From positions 124,266 to 188,265 of the forward strand of contig NZ_RYFG02000009.1 in NCBI RefSeq assembly GCF_003994235.2: DNA of 64,000 nucleotides, written 5' to 3'. Below the pieces are notes generated by a model, which worked only from the letters and a program-made list of their open reading frames with translations, was not told the origin of the DNA and ran no database searches. The stretch is from Candidatus Methylobacter oryzae (lineage in GTDB: Bacteria; Pseudomonadota; Gammaproteobacteria; Methylococcales; Methylomonadaceae). Position 1 is the first letter of the stretch. Each line of letters opens with the position of its first letter. A program made the position numbers and the translations under genes. Below are positions 1 through 8,949 of the stretch, piece by piece.

Positions 1-212
1 CCTGTCGCCAAGCTCAACATCAAGACGATAGGAATAGTCCAAATTCTTAATAAGCCGACAAATAAGGTTTGGATGCTATTGATGAAATAACCCACGCCTG
101 ATGTTCTTATTTTCGAGAATTCGGAATTTTTCATTTTCGGATAATGATGTTCAAGCTTGGGTCATATAGTTATTGTTTGGAACAAAAAGCTCCGCGGTTA
201 TCGGTTTTGGCG

Positions 213-1838
213 TTAATGAATAATTTTCTGATCCTTTAATGCGCAGTAAATATCGTCCAGAGTCTTAGTGGCGCAATCGAAACCGATGTCGGCTTGGCCG
301 GCATCGTAATTGACGCACAAGCACAGCAGGCCGGCATTTTTGATTGCGGTTATTAGTGAACTATCCGGGGTTTCCAAGACTGTCGAGGCATGGCCGTTAT
401 CGAACAGTTTTCTTTCCAATTGGTACGCGAACTCCCGGGCGGCTGCGCCATTCAAAGCAATTGCTGTCGCGGTTTGGCTAAAGCGGGCTGCGCGCTCTTC
501 GGGGCTGACCGGCCGCAATATTTCGTCATCGGTGCTGCCGGTGATCATGCCGGCGCCGACGGTGCCGTTGGTCAGCCGGTCGATGACAATGAACGAGCCT
601 GTGCCTTTATGGGCTTTGTAAGGATCGAAAACCACCGGCGCGTTGACTGAAACCGTGCATAAGCCGATTTCATTTAATTGCAGTTCGCCGGCGTCGTGAT
701 GTTCGAGTGTGTTGACGTCGATACGATGATGGATCATCGAGACGGAGCCCGGCACGCTACGCGTAGCCAGCTTGATCACATATTGACGGCCGGGCGCGAG
801 CGCATTTTCGGCCATCCAGACGATAGTGGCTTTGAATTTGTCGGCGACGGTTGTCGGCGATTGGTCGGCGCCGACAATCATGTCGCCGCGGCTGATGTCG
901 ATTTCGTCTTCCAGCGTCAAGGTCACGGCCATAGGCGAAAATGCCTGTTCCAGCTCGCCGTCGTAGGTCACAATCGATTTGATTTTGCTGCTTTTGCCGG
1001 AGGGCAGCGCGGTGATAAGGTCGCCTTTTTTAAACACGCCGGATGCGACCGTGCCGCAGAAGCCGCGGAAATCCAGGTTAGGGCGATTAACGAATTGCAC
1101 CGGGAAGCGGGCGTCGCTGAAATTGCGGTCGTTGGCGATTTCTATCGTATTCAGCGCTTCCATCAGCGGCTTGCCGGTAAACCACGGCATGTTCGGACTG
1201 GGGTTGACCACATTGTCGCCGTCCAGCGCCGACATCGGGATAAATAGGATATCGTGCAGGTTCAGCGATTTAGTGAAATCCAGGTAATCCTGTTTGATTT
1301 TGTTGAACGTCGCTTCGCTGTAATCGACCAGGTCCATTTTGTTGACCGCGACGATGATGTGCTGGATGCCCAACAGCGATGCAATAAAGCTGTGGCGCTT
1401 GGTCTGGGTTTGCACGCCGTAGCGGGCGTCGATCAGGATGATCGCCAAGTCGCAGGTCGAGGCGCCGGTCGCCATGTTGCGGGTGTACTGCTCGTGTCCC
1501 GGGGTGTCGGCGATGATGAATTTGCGCGTCGAAGTGGAAAAATAGCGGTAGGCGACGTCGATAGTGATGCCTTGTTCGCGTTCGGCCTGCAAACCGTCGA
1601 CCAATAACGCCAAGTCGATTTTGCCGGCGCCGGTGGTGCCCGATTTGGCGCTGTCGGCCTGGACCGCGGCCAGTTGATCTTCGTAGATCATTTTGGAGTC
1701 GTGCAGCAGGCGGCCGATCAGCGTGCTTTTGCCGTCGTCGACGTTGCCGCAGGTTAAAAAGCGCAATAATTCCTTGCGTTCGTGTTGCGCTAAATACGCG
1801 TTGATGTCGGTACTGATTAAATCGGATTGGTGGGACAT
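213..1838 (-). CDS. cysN: Sulfate adenylyltransferase subunit 1 with degenerate APS-kinase-like tail
   Basis: GTPase subunit of ATP sulfurylase; with CysD it makes adenosine 5'-phosphosulfate from sulfate and ATP in the cytoplasm. The 541-residue product shows the translation-factor-type G domain: P-loop GNVDDGKST near residue 31, DTPGHEQY and NKMD. Beta-barrel domains follow up to about residue 440. CysN alone is usually about 475 residues, and CysN-CysC fusions about 630. The extra 100 residues here resemble the start and end of APS kinase ([12 protein letters not shown]) but the kinase P-loop is gone: the expected GLSGSGKS region reads LNGAAAREF. The tail is therefore probably not an active APS kinase. 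It lies downstream of cysD on the same strand, with a four-helix-bundle gene between. The start ATG at 1838 is well supported by the conserved N-terminus. Confidence 0.95.
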   Translation of the reverse strand: MSHQSDLISTDINAYLAQHERKELLRFLTCGNVDDGKSTLIGRLLHDSKMIYEDQLAAVQADSAKSGTTGAGKIDLALLVDGLQAEREQGITIDVAYRYFSTSTRKFIIADTPGHEQYTRNMATGASTCDLAIILIDARYGVQTQTKRHSFIASLLGIQHIIVAVNKMDLVDYSEATFNKIKQDYLDFTKSLNLHDILFIPMSALDGDNVVNPSPNMPWFTGKPLMEALNTIEIANDRNFSDARFPVQFVNRPNLDFRGFCGTVASGVFKKGDLITALPSGKSSKIKSIVTYDGELEQAFSPMAVTLTLEDEIDISRGDMIVGADQSPTTVADKFKATIVWMAENALAPGRQYVIKLATRSVPGSVSMIHHRIDVNTLEHHDAGELQLNEIGLCTVSVNAPVVFDPYKAHKGTGSFIVIDRLTNGTVGAGMITGSTDDEILRPVSPEERAARFSQTATAIALNGAAAREFAYQLERKLFDNGHASTVLETPDSSLITAIKNAGLLCLCVNYDAGQADIGFDCATKTLDDIYCALKDQKIIH

Positions 1839-1841
1839 GAG

Positions 1842-2220
1842 TTAGGTAAAAGATAAAAGGGTCAAGGTAAAAGGTTTGTAATGTATGCGGGCTTTGATTA
1901 AGCCTGATAGCATCTTCGATATTTCTTGGGCTTCTTGTATCCAGTTTAATCCGGCTTGTTTATGGATATAGCCAATTTCCATGCCGATATAAATCTGGGT
2001 GCGTAGCTCGCCCGCGGAACCTTTAGCGTAATAGAAAAATTTAGTTGCATCTTTGTTTGTATTTCGTTCATAACCTTCGGCAATATTGCTGGGTATAGAT
2101 AATGCACTACGGGTAATTTGGTCTTTAAAACCGGAGTCCCGGCATTCTTTAAAGGGTTTTATAAATTTCCACGCACAATCTACATGCGCGTTTCCATACG
2201 TCCAAATCTTCAAATCGCAT
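1842..2220 (-). pseudogene. Four-helix-bundle protein (23S rRNA intervening-sequence family), frameshifted
   Basis: The body (CRDSGFKDQITRSALSIPSNIAEGYER and onward) is the classic four-helix-bundle family found in 23S rRNA intervening sequences; DGR accessory (Avd) proteins share the fold. The open frame from 2213 begins with a nonsense N-terminus. In another frame, starting at the ATG at 2220, the family's normal beginning is present (MRFEDLDVWKRACRLCVEIYKTL) and then hits a stop. The two frames join in the AAAACCCTTTAAAG tract near 2148-2160, where one extra T would explain the break. The gene is flanked by purine-rich AAGG-type repeats (1850-1875 and 2230-2265) and sits between cysD and cysN, where it is foreign to the pathway. 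A sequencing error in the short T run cannot be excluded. Confidence 0.75.
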
Positions 2221-2265
2221 AACGTTCCATCCTTGAACCTTGCTCCTTGGACCTTTTACCTGCTT

Positions 2266-3174
2266 TTAAAAATACCCTTCACGCTTTTTCTGCTCCATCG
2301 ATCCGGCTTGGTCGTGGTCTATCAGCCGGCCTTGGCGCTCTGAAGTAGTCGTCAACAACATTTCCTGGATGATTTCCGGCAGCGTCGTCGCGGTCGATTC
2401 GACGGCACCGGTCAACGGGTAACAGCCCAGTGTGCGGAACCTGACCATTTTCATTTCGACTTTTTCGTCCGGGAGTATCGGCATGCGCTCGTCGTCGACC
2501 ATGATCAACATGCCGTCGCGGTTAACGACAGGACGTTCTTTAGCAAAATACAACGGTACGATCGGAATGTTTTCCAGATGGATATATTGCCAGATGTCCA
2601 GCTCGGTCCAGTTCGATAGCGGGAATACGCGGATGCTTTCGCCTTTGTCGATTTTGCCGTTATAAATGTTCCACAATTCGGGGCGTTGGTTTTTCGGGTC
2701 CCAACGGTGGTTTTTGTCGCGGAACGAATAAACCCGTTCCTTGGCGCGCGACTTTTCTTCGTCGCGGCGTGCGCCGCCGAAGGCCGCGTCGAATTGATAT
2801 TTGTCCAGCGCTTGTTTCAGCGCGTCGGTTTTCATTACGTCGGTATGCTTTTTACTGCCGTGCGTAAAAGGGCCTATGCCTTGTTCTACGCCTTCGGGGT
2901 TGATGTGAACCAGTAATTCGAGCCCCAGCTTTTTGACCATTTGATCGCGGAACTCGATCATTTCCTTGAATTTCCAGGTGGTATCCACATGCAGCAGCGA
3001 GAAAGGCGGCTTGCCGGGATAAAAGGCTTTCATCGTCAAATGCAACATCACGGCGGAGTCTTTGCCGATTGAATACAACATTACCGGACGTTCAAACTCG
3101 GCCGCAACTTCGCGAATGATATGAATACTTTCAGCTTCCAGCTGTTTAAGGTGGGTCAGTTTATAGTCAGTCAT
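2266..3174 (-). CDS. cysD: Sulfate adenylyltransferase subunit 2
   Basis: Catalytic subunit of ATP sulfurylase, which adenylylates sulfate as the first step of assimilation or PAPS formation. It is a PAPS-reductase-type adenine nucleotide alpha-hydrolase: the PP-loop motif [10 protein letters not shown] lies near residue 35, followed by the family signatures [12 protein letters not shown] and [17 protein letters not shown] place the start at ATG 3174 ([18 protein letters not shown]), which matches the known N-terminus and gives about 302 residues as in E. coli. A longer frame from 3207 adds 11 unconserved residues. It is the first gene of the cysD-(4HB)-cysN unit. Sulfotransferase substrate (PAPS) supply would start here; a sulfotransferase gene sits near 62.6 kb. 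Confidence 0.95.
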   Translation of the reverse strand: MTDYKLTHLKQLEAESIHIIREVAAEFERPVMLYSIGKDSAVMLHLTMKAFYPGKPPFSLLHVDTTWKFKEMIEFRDQMVKKLGLELLVHINPEGVEQGIGPFTHGSKKHTDVMKTDALKQALDKYQFDAAFGGARRDEEKSRAKERVYSFRDKNHRWDPKNQRPELWNIYNGKIDKGESIRVFPLSNWTELDIWQYIHLENIPIVPLYFAKERPVVNRDGMLIMVDDERMPILPDEKVEMKMVRFRTLGCYPLTGAVESTATTLPEIIQEMLLTTTSERQGRLIDHDQAGSMEQKKREGYF

Positions 3175-3415
3175 TAAAAGTCCGTCTGGTTGGGGATTGC
3201 GCCACATTTATTTGAATGCGCTCATAAAATAAGTCGGTTATTTTAATTTGAACGGGCTTTTATTGCCAGATTTGCTTCGGATTTATTGAGAATCGGAAGC
3301 ATTGCGGCATAAACACGAAATTTGGAAAAGTGTATGAGAGGAGCGACGCCGGGTTTTTGTTAATTGCGTGTTGATGATATTATCGTCCGGTTTACCCGCA
3401 CATACACTAGAATTC

Positions 3416-5950
3416 ATGAGCAATTTCGATTTTAACGCCATTTCGATAAAAGATATTACCCAGACCCGGTTGCTGACGTGCTCACCCGATGAAACGATGC
3501 ATGAGGCGGCGGTTAAAATGGTGGAGCGAAATTGCAGCGCTATCCTAATCACGGTCAATGATCAAATTATCGGTATCTGGACGGAACGGGATGTGTTGAA
3601 ATTGGATTTTTCCTCGTCCGGGGCGCGCTTGAGGCCGGTATCCGAAGGCATGAGCAGCCCGGTTATTTGTATCAACGAAAACATCAGTCTCGAAGAAGTC
3701 TCGCTTAAATTCAAAAAAGACGGCGTGCGCCATTATGTCGTCGTTGACGATAAAGGCAAACAGCAAGGCATCATTTCCCAAACCGATGTGATCAACAAAC
3801 ACAATTTTGAGTTTTTCCTGGTCTTAAAAACGGCAGGCAGCGTGTTGAAGCCTATCCCGCCGGTTATCCAGTCGACGCAAACCATGGCGCAAGCCGGCAA
3901 GTTGATGCATTCGTCGCATTCGGATGCTATCAGGGTCGAGTTTCCCGATGAGTCGATCGGCATTTTGACCGAGCGGGACATGGTTAAGGCGCTGGCTTCT
4001 GTGATGCTGAATCCTCTGGTTGCCGATTACGCCAGTCCTAATATTATTACTGTTAACGAGCACGAGAGCCTGTATCAAGCCAAAAAAATTATGCTTAAGC
4101 ACGGTTTCCGGCATCTTGGCATCACCGACAATAAGAACAATTTGCTTGGCATCATTAACCTGAGCGACATCTTGGCCGGATTCCGCAGCACTTATGTCGA
4201 AGAGCTTAAAGAATCGTTGGCGCATAGGGACGCATTGTTAAAGGATTCGCTGAAGAGCCTGGGATTGGCTAAAAAGATTATCGATAATACCCAGGAAGGC
4301 GTCATCACCACTGACAAATATGTCGTCATCCAGACCTGTAACACCGGGTTCACTAGGATTACCGGTTACACGGAAGCGGAAGTGATCGGTAAAACCCCGG
4401 CGATTATCAGTTCGGGCCGGCACGACAAAAAGTTCTACCAAGCGATGTGGGACAAAATCAATAAACATGGTTTCTGGCAGGGCGAAATCTGGAACCGGCG
4501 TAAAAACGGCGAGGTTTATCCCGAATTGTTAACCATCACTGAAATTCGCGATGACGAAACGGATCAGATAAGCAATTACGCGGCTATTTTTAGCGATATT
4601 AGCCAGTTAAAAAGTGATGAGGAAGAAATTAAGCGTTTGGCTTTTTATGATCCCTTAACTGAACTTCCTAATCGCCGTTTGTTAATCGATCGCTTGGTTC
4701 AAGAGCAGGCGGTTACCGTAAGATCGGGAAAGAACGGGGCGCTTTTTTTTATCGATCTTGATCATTTCAAGAATATTAATGAAACCCTTGGACATTCGGT
4801 TGGGGATAGGGTTCTTGTCGAAGTCGCTTATCGGTTAAAAATATGCGTCAGGGACTGCGATACAGTCGCCCGTATTAGCAGCGATGAGTTTGTTGTCATT
4901 TTAACTGAATTGAGTGAGCAGATAGAGCCGGCGTGCAATGAGGCCCGGCATATTGCGGAAAAGTTGCAGCATTCGATTTGCCAAGTTTATTCGGTAATGA
5001 ACCATAAACTGTATATTTCTTCCAGTATCGGTATTGCGATGTTTCCCGAGCAATTCGGCATGCCGGACGATTTGCTTAAACAGGCCGGTACCGCCATGTA
5101 TCGTGCAAAAGAAAGCGGCCGCAACATGCTGCAATTCTTCGAGCACAGTATGCAGGAAGCGGTTATGGAGAGGATGCTGATCGAAAAGGAGCTGAGGCTG
5201 GCTCTGGATGAAAACCAGCTGTCTTTATATTATCAGCCGCAGGTTGATTATCACGGCAATCTTATAGGGGCCGAAGCCCTTGTTCGCTGGAATCACCCAA
5301 AAAAAGGTTTTATTCCGCCCGACAAGTTTATTCCAATCGCGGAAGAGTGCGGATTGATTCAAGCGTTGGGTACTTGGGTGCTTGAGCGGTCTTTTATTCA
5401 TCTTAGGCAGTGGGATAAACGGCAAGTGCATCTGCCTCATTTAGCAATAAACATTAGCCCGAGACAATTCTATCATCCTGACTTTATGGGCATACTTGGC
5501 AAATTCGTTAAGCAATACCAGATCAGTCCGTCAAGAATCATGCTGGAGTTTACTGAAGGTTTATTGATGAACGATGTCGATGCCGCTATTGATAAGATCA
5601 AGCAGTTGAAAAAATTAGGTTATACCTTTTCAATAGACGATTTCGGTACCGGATATTCGTCGTTGAGCTACTTAAAACATTTGCCGGTAGATCAGCTAAA
5701 AATCGATAAATCTTTTGTTGAGGATATTACTAAAAATGAAGACGACGCTGTTTTTGTCGGTACGATTATTGCGATAGCCCAGCATATGAATTTGGGCGTC
5801 GTTGCGGAAGGCGTTGAATTGAAAATGGAACTGGATTTTTTAAAGCAAAATGGATGTTTTTGCTATCAGGGCTATTATTTCAGCAAGCCATTGCCTGAGG
5901 AGCAATTTTTCGAGCAGTGGTTAAAAAAGGCGAATCAGTGTTTCAATTAA
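3416..5950 (+). CDS. CBS x4 - PAS - GGDEF - EAL signalling protein
   Basis: Cytoplasmic cyclic-di-GMP signalling protein of 844 residues with no obvious membrane segment. Domains in order: two CBS pairs (about 5-125 and 140-270), a short coiled linker, a PAS domain (about 285-400), GGDEF (about 410-580) and EAL (about 590-840). The GGDEF motif reads SSDEF, so cyclase activity is doubtful, although an RxxD inhibitory-site motif (RDCD) is kept five residues upstream. The EAL domain keeps EALVRW, the IDDFGTGYSS loop, KIDKSF and VAEGVE, so it should be a working phosphodiesterase. CBS pairs usually sense adenine nucleotides, which suggests coupling of energy state to c-di-GMP breakdown (inference). 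I use ATG 3416; a GTG at 3368 is an alternative. Confidence 0.92.
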   Translation: MSNFDFNAISIKDITQTRLLTCSPDETMHEAAVKMVERNCSAILITVNDQIIGIWTERDVLKLDFSSSGARLRPVSEGMSSPVICINENISLEEVSLKFKKDGVRHYVVVDDKGKQQGIISQTDVINKHNFEFFLVLKTAGSVLKPIPPVIQSTQTMAQAGKLMHSSHSDAIRVEFPDESIGILTERDMVKALASVMLNPLVADYASPNIITVNEHESLYQAKKIMLKHGFRHLGITDNKNNLLGIINLSDILAGFRSTYVEELKESLAHRDALLKDSLKSLGLAKKIIDNTQEGVITTDKYVVIQTCNTGFTRITGYTEAEVIGKTPAIISSGRHDKKFYQAMWDKINKHGFWQGEIWNRRKNGEVYPELLTITEIRDDETDQISNYAAIFSDISQLKSDEEEIKRLAFYDPLTELPNRRLLIDRLVQEQAVTVRSGKNGALFFIDLDHFKNINETLGHSVGDRVLVEVAYRLKICVRDCDTVARISSDEFVVILTELSEQIEPACNEARHIAEKLQHSICQVYSVMNHKLYISSSIGIAMFPEQFGMPDDLLKQAGTAMYRAKESGRNMLQFFEHSMQEAVMERMLIEKELRLALDENQLSLYYQPQVDYHGNLIGAEALVRWNHPKKGFIPPDKFIPIAEECGLIQALGTWVLERSFIHLRQWDKRQVHLPHLAINISPRQFYHPDFMGILGKFVKQYQISPSRIMLEFTEGLLMNDVDAAIDKIKQLKKLGYTFSIDDFGTGYSSLSYLKHLPVDQLKIDKSFVEDITKNEDDAVFVGTIIAIAQHMNLGVVAEGVELKMELDFLKQNGCFCYQGYYFSKPLPEEQFFEQWLKKANQCFN

Positions 5951-5987
5951 ATTTTATAAAACTTTTAATTTAGAGTGCGAGTAAAAA

Positions 5988-6341
5988 ATGAAAAGTGAAT
6001 TTTTTTGTTCGGCGTATTTTGCCGGGTTGCTACGGAAAATAGTTTGCGGCCTGGGTGTAACGATATTTCTGTTGAATTCAGGATGCGCTACGGTGGGGCA
6101 TGAGTTTCCGACAGGCCAGGTATCAAGCATCAAAATAGGCGAAACGACCCAGAACGATGTCTATACCACATTCGGGAATCCGTGGCGGACCGGGCTTGAT
6201 AACGGTATGAAAACCTGGACTTATGGTAGCTACTATTACACGCTGTTTGGCGATGGCAGTAGTGAGGATTTAGTGATTAAATTTGATAAACGGGGCGTTG
6301 TTGCGTCTTTTGTCTTTAACACTTCAAAACGCTCGAAATAA
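5988..6341 (+). CDS. Small SmpA/OmlA-like (BamE-fold) lipoprotein
   Basis: A 117-residue protein with a basic N-terminus, a hydrophobic stretch (about 17-30) and a lipobox LNSGC that predicts acylation at the Cys near residue 33. The mature part has the pattern of the BamE/OmlA fold: IKIGETTQNDVYTTFGNPW, then a WTYGSYYY strand and a LVIKFDKRGVVASF strand. It is much shorter and different enough from BamE that I would not call it the Bam subunit; a general outer-membrane lipoprotein is the safe reading. It starts 37 bases after the CBS-PAS-GGDEF-EAL gene on the same strand, so cotranscription is plausible. A hairpin at 6370-6394 follows. Confidence 0.75.
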   Translation: MKSEFFCSAYFAGLLRKIVCGLGVTIFLLNSGCATVGHEFPTGQVSSIKIGETTQNDVYTTFGNPWRTGLDNGMKTWTYGSYYYTLFGDGSSEDLVIKFDKRGVVASFVFNTSKRSK

Positions 6342-6369
6342 GTCCGGGAATGAGTTGGCTTCTATTGCA

Positions 6370-6404
6370 GGAGCGGCTCTATTGAGGCCGTTCCCGCATG
6401 TTTT
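6370..6404 (+). terminator. Hairpin with T run after the lipoprotein gene
   Basis: GGAGCGGC at 6370-6377 pairs with GCCGTTCC at 6387-6394 around a 9-base loop, and a TTTTT run follows at 6400-6404. It lies between convergent genes. The T run starts five bases after the stem, so this may instead be a REP-like GGAGCGGC palindrome of the kind common in gammaproteobacteria. Confidence 0.4.
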
Positions 6405-6423
6405 TCGGCAAATACGTGGCCGC

Positions 6424-8022
6424 TTATTTGCTCATATCCAAAGCTAATGCTTCAGCAACTTTAATGCCATCTACTGCCGCCGAAAGAATTCCCCCGGCGT
6501 ATCCGGCACCTTCTCCTGCCGGATAAAGCCCTTTGATATTCATGCTTTGGTAAAGCTCGTCGCGTTTGATGCGGATAGGTGACGAGGTGCGGGTTTCAAC
6601 GCCGGTCAATACCGCATCGTTCATCGCAAAACCTTTGATTTTCTTGTCGAAAGCCGGAATGGCTTCGCGTATCGCGGTGATCGCGTATTCCGGTAAAGCT
6701 GTGCTGAGGTCGCATAAATGCACGCCCGGCGTATAAGATGGATGCACTGAACCTAGCTCCGTAGACGGGCGCTGGGCCAGGAAGTCGCCAACCAGTTGCC
6801 CCGGTGCTTCATAGGTTTCCCCGCCCAGTTTGAATGCGTTCGCTTCCAGGCGGCGCTGGAAATCGATGCCGGCTAGAGGATGTCCAGGATAATCGTCAGG
6901 CGTAATGCCGACGACAATGCCGCTGTTGGCGTTGCGCTCGTTGCGCGAGTATTGGCTCATGCCGTTCGTAACGACGTGTCCCGCTTCCGAAGTGGCAGCG
7001 ACAACCGTGCCGCCGGGGCACATGCAAAAGCTGTACACGGAACGGCCATTGCTGCAGTGATGCACTAGTTTATAATCGGCGGCGCCCAACAAAGGATGCC
7101 CGGCATTCTGGCCGAATCGGCAAGTATCGATCAATGATTGCGGGTGTTCTATGCGGAAGCCGACCGAAAAAGGTTTGGCTTCAATATAAACGCCCCGGTC
7201 GTACAGCATTTTAAACGTGTCACGGGCGCTATGCCCGACCGCCAACAGCACATGGTTGGTAGGGATGGTTTCGCCGTTGGCGAGCGCCACGCCGCGTACT
7301 TGTCCATTGTCGATCTCAATATCGTCAACCCGGCTTTGGAAGCGTATTTCGCCGCCTAACGATTCGATCGTTGCCCGTACTTCTTCAACGACGCTAACCA
7401 GTCTGAACGTGCCGATATGAGGTTTGCTGACATAGAGAATTTCGGCTGGCGCTCCGGCTTTGACAAGCTCCGTTAAAACTTTGCGGCCGTAATGGTTGGG
7501 ATCTTTGATTTGGGTATGAAGCTTGCCGTCGGAAAAAGTACCGGCGCCGCCTTCGCCGAATTGTACGTTGGATTCCGGATTAAACACGCGTTGGCGCCAA
7601 AGCCCGAACGTATCTTTGGTGCGTTCGCGCACTTGTTTGCCTCGTTCCAGAATAATCGGGCGAAAGCCCATCTGTGCCAGGATTAAGCCGGCAAACAGCC
7701 CGCAAGGTCCGGTGCCGATGACTACAGGACGCTGAACCGGATGCTCCGGTGCTTGAGTGACAAAGCGATAATTGTTGTCCGGCGTTAAAGAAATGTGCGG
7801 GTCGTTTTTTAAACGATTAAGAATCGCCCATTCATTAGCGGATTCAACGTCAACAGTGTAGACAAGCAGGATGGCGTTTTTCTTGCGCGCATCGTAGCCG
7901 CGCCGAAAGATTGTGTAGGAGATGAGTTCTGCTGGACTAATGCCAAGCCGCTCAAATATCGCGGTTTTAAGCATGTTTTCCGGGTGATCGAGCGGGAGTT
8001 TAAGTTCAGTGATTCTCAACAT
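6424..8022 (-). CDS. FAD-dependent oxidoreductase (COG2509-type dehydrogenase)
   Basis: A 532-residue flavoprotein of unknown substrate. An N-terminal region of about 90 residues (RRGYDARKKN, then the YTVDVE strand) is typical of this family. The FAD-binding GTGPCGLFAGLILAQMGF follows near residue 102 with its acidic strand end (ILERGK). Further family motifs are NVQFGEGGAGTFSDGKL, LAVGHSARDTF and, near the C-terminus, GLYPAGEGAGYAGGILSAAVDG. It has no signal peptide, so it should be cytoplasmic. It is a single gene, divergent from the DUF2905 gene at 8165. Related to the HI0933/YhiN flavoproteins but clearly in the longer dehydrogenase group. Confidence 0.9.
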   Translation of the reverse strand: MLRITELKLPLDHPENMLKTAIFERLGISPAELISYTIFRRGYDARKKNAILLVYTVDVESANEWAILNRLKNDPHISLTPDNNYRFVTQAPEHPVQRPVVIGTGPCGLFAGLILAQMGFRPIILERGKQVRERTKDTFGLWRQRVFNPESNVQFGEGGAGTFSDGKLHTQIKDPNHYGRKVLTELVKAGAPAEILYVSKPHIGTFRLVSVVEEVRATIESLGGEIRFQSRVDDIEIDNGQVRGVALANGETIPTNHVLLAVGHSARDTFKMLYDRGVYIEAKPFSVGFRIEHPQSLIDTCRFGQNAGHPLLGAADYKLVHHCSNGRSVYSFCMCPGGTVVAATSEAGHVVTNGMSQYSRNERNANSGIVVGITPDDYPGHPLAGIDFQRRLEANAFKLGGETYEAPGQLVGDFLAQRPSTELGSVHPSYTPGVHLCDLSTALPEYAITAIREAIPAFDKKIKGFAMNDAVLTGVETRTSSPIRIKRDELYQSMNIKGLYPAGEGAGYAGGILSAAVDGIKVAEALALDMSK

Positions 8023-8164
8023 GTAGTTTATTCCGATAGGTTACAGAACGGGCTGTTTTGCTGGAAGGGGTGTAGGAAAATGCTTATTATTTTACCTGAA
8101 TGAGTTCTTTCTTGTTAGCGAGACACAAGATTGTGACTTAAACATCGATAGTGAGGGCTACAAA

Positions 8165-8380
8165 ATGACACTCGGAAAGTTATTGGCAGCAATTGGCGTA
8201 ATTTTTGTCATTATTGGGCTTATTGTCAGTTACGCGCCTTGGCTGATTAATTGGTTTGGTAAGTTACCCGGTGATATTCGCATTGAAAATGAACATCGGT
8301 TTATATTTATCCCGATCACATCAATGCTTATTGTCAGCATTATTTTAACGCTAATTGTGAACCTCTTTTTTCGTAAATAG
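8165..8380 (+). CDS. DUF2905 small membrane protein
   Basis: 71 residues with two hydrophobic segments (about 5-27 and 47-68) separated by the family signature WFGKLPGDIRIENE. This is the DUF2905 family of small inner-membrane proteins with no known function. The ATG at 8165 fits the family start. No operon partner is evident; the response regulator gene 110 bases downstream has its own promoter-like sequence. Confidence 0.85.
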   Translation: MTLGKLLAAIGVIFVIIGLIVSYAPWLINWFGKLPGDIRIENEHRFIFIPITSMLIVSIILTLIVNLFFRK

Positions 8381-8411
8381 TGAACTGGTTAACATTATTT
8401 TTACATTCTAT

Positions 8412-8440
8412 TTGTCGGGCATCTTGAGTTCTTGTAGAAT
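8412..8440 (+). promoter_or_regulatory. Sigma-70-like promoter for the response regulator gene
   Basis: TTGTCG at 8412-8417 and TAGAAT at 8435-8440 are separated by exactly 17 bases, about 50 bases ahead of the ATG at 8491. Predicted by eye only. Confidence 0.45.
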
Positions 8441-8490
8441 GTGCCAATTAAGTACTGCAGTCCTGATAATAAGTGTAATTTGGAACAATA

Positions 8491-8880
8491 ATGGAAATAT
8501 CACAAGAATTACTCCAGAAAAAAATTCTGATTGTAGATGATGCAGCTTCAATGCGGACATTAACAAAAGCTATTCTGCGCGAAGCAGGGTTTACCCATGT
8601 TTTTGATGCGCCGGGTGGGGAAGAAGCATTGTTAATGATGAGAAAAGTAAAAATTAATATCGTGGTATGCGATTGGAATATGCCGGGAATGAGCGGACTG
8701 GACTTGTTTAAGGCTGTGAAAAACGACGCTAAGTTAGAAGCTCCACCTTGGATAATGCTGACATCTTCATCTGAAGGGGATAAGGTCAAGGAAGCCATTA
8801 CTGCAGGAATAACGTCCTATATTGTTAAACCTTTTAAACCGGATAACTTGATTAAACAGGTTATAAGCAAACTTTCCTGA
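8491..8880 (+). CDS. CheY-like single-domain response regulator
   Basis: A 129-residue receiver domain with no output domain. Visible features: the acidic pair in ILIVDDAASMR, phospho-acceptor Asp61 in VVCDWNMPG, the Thr/Ser region MLTSSSEG and the conserved Lys113 in IVKPF. It should act by protein-protein contact as CheY does. There is no chemotaxis gene nearby, so its kinase and target cannot be told from the context. It is followed at once by a strong bidirectional terminator. Confidence 0.93.
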   Translation: MEISQELLQKKILIVDDAASMRTLTKAILREAGFTHVFDAPGGEEALLMMRKVKINIVVCDWNMPGMSGLDLFKAVKNDAKLEAPPWIMLTSSSEGDKVKEAITAGITSYIVKPFKPDNLIKQVISKLS

Positions 8881-8902
8881 TTTGCTAAGTCAACTGATAA
8901 AT

Positions 8903-8949
8903 AAAAAAAGCCCCATTTGCAACGTTTGATTGCGAATGGGGCTTTTTTT
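8903..8949. terminator. Bidirectional rho-independent terminator
   Basis: AGCCCCATTTGC (8909-8920) pairs with GCGAATGGGGCT (8932-8943) around an 11-base loop. It has an A run on the left and a 7-T run on the right, so it works in both directions. It separates the response regulator gene from the convergent helicase gene, whose stop lies at 8948. Confidence 0.9.

Noticed and set aside
1-90. Open frame from the left edge to a TAA at 88-90, possible 3' end of a gene
   Set aside because: Only 29 codons, no recognisable motif and no support from composition or neighbours.
310-1607. Several plus-strand open frames of 85-190 codons opposite cysN
   Set aside because: They mirror a strongly conserved cysN coding strand and have no motifs or ribosome sites.
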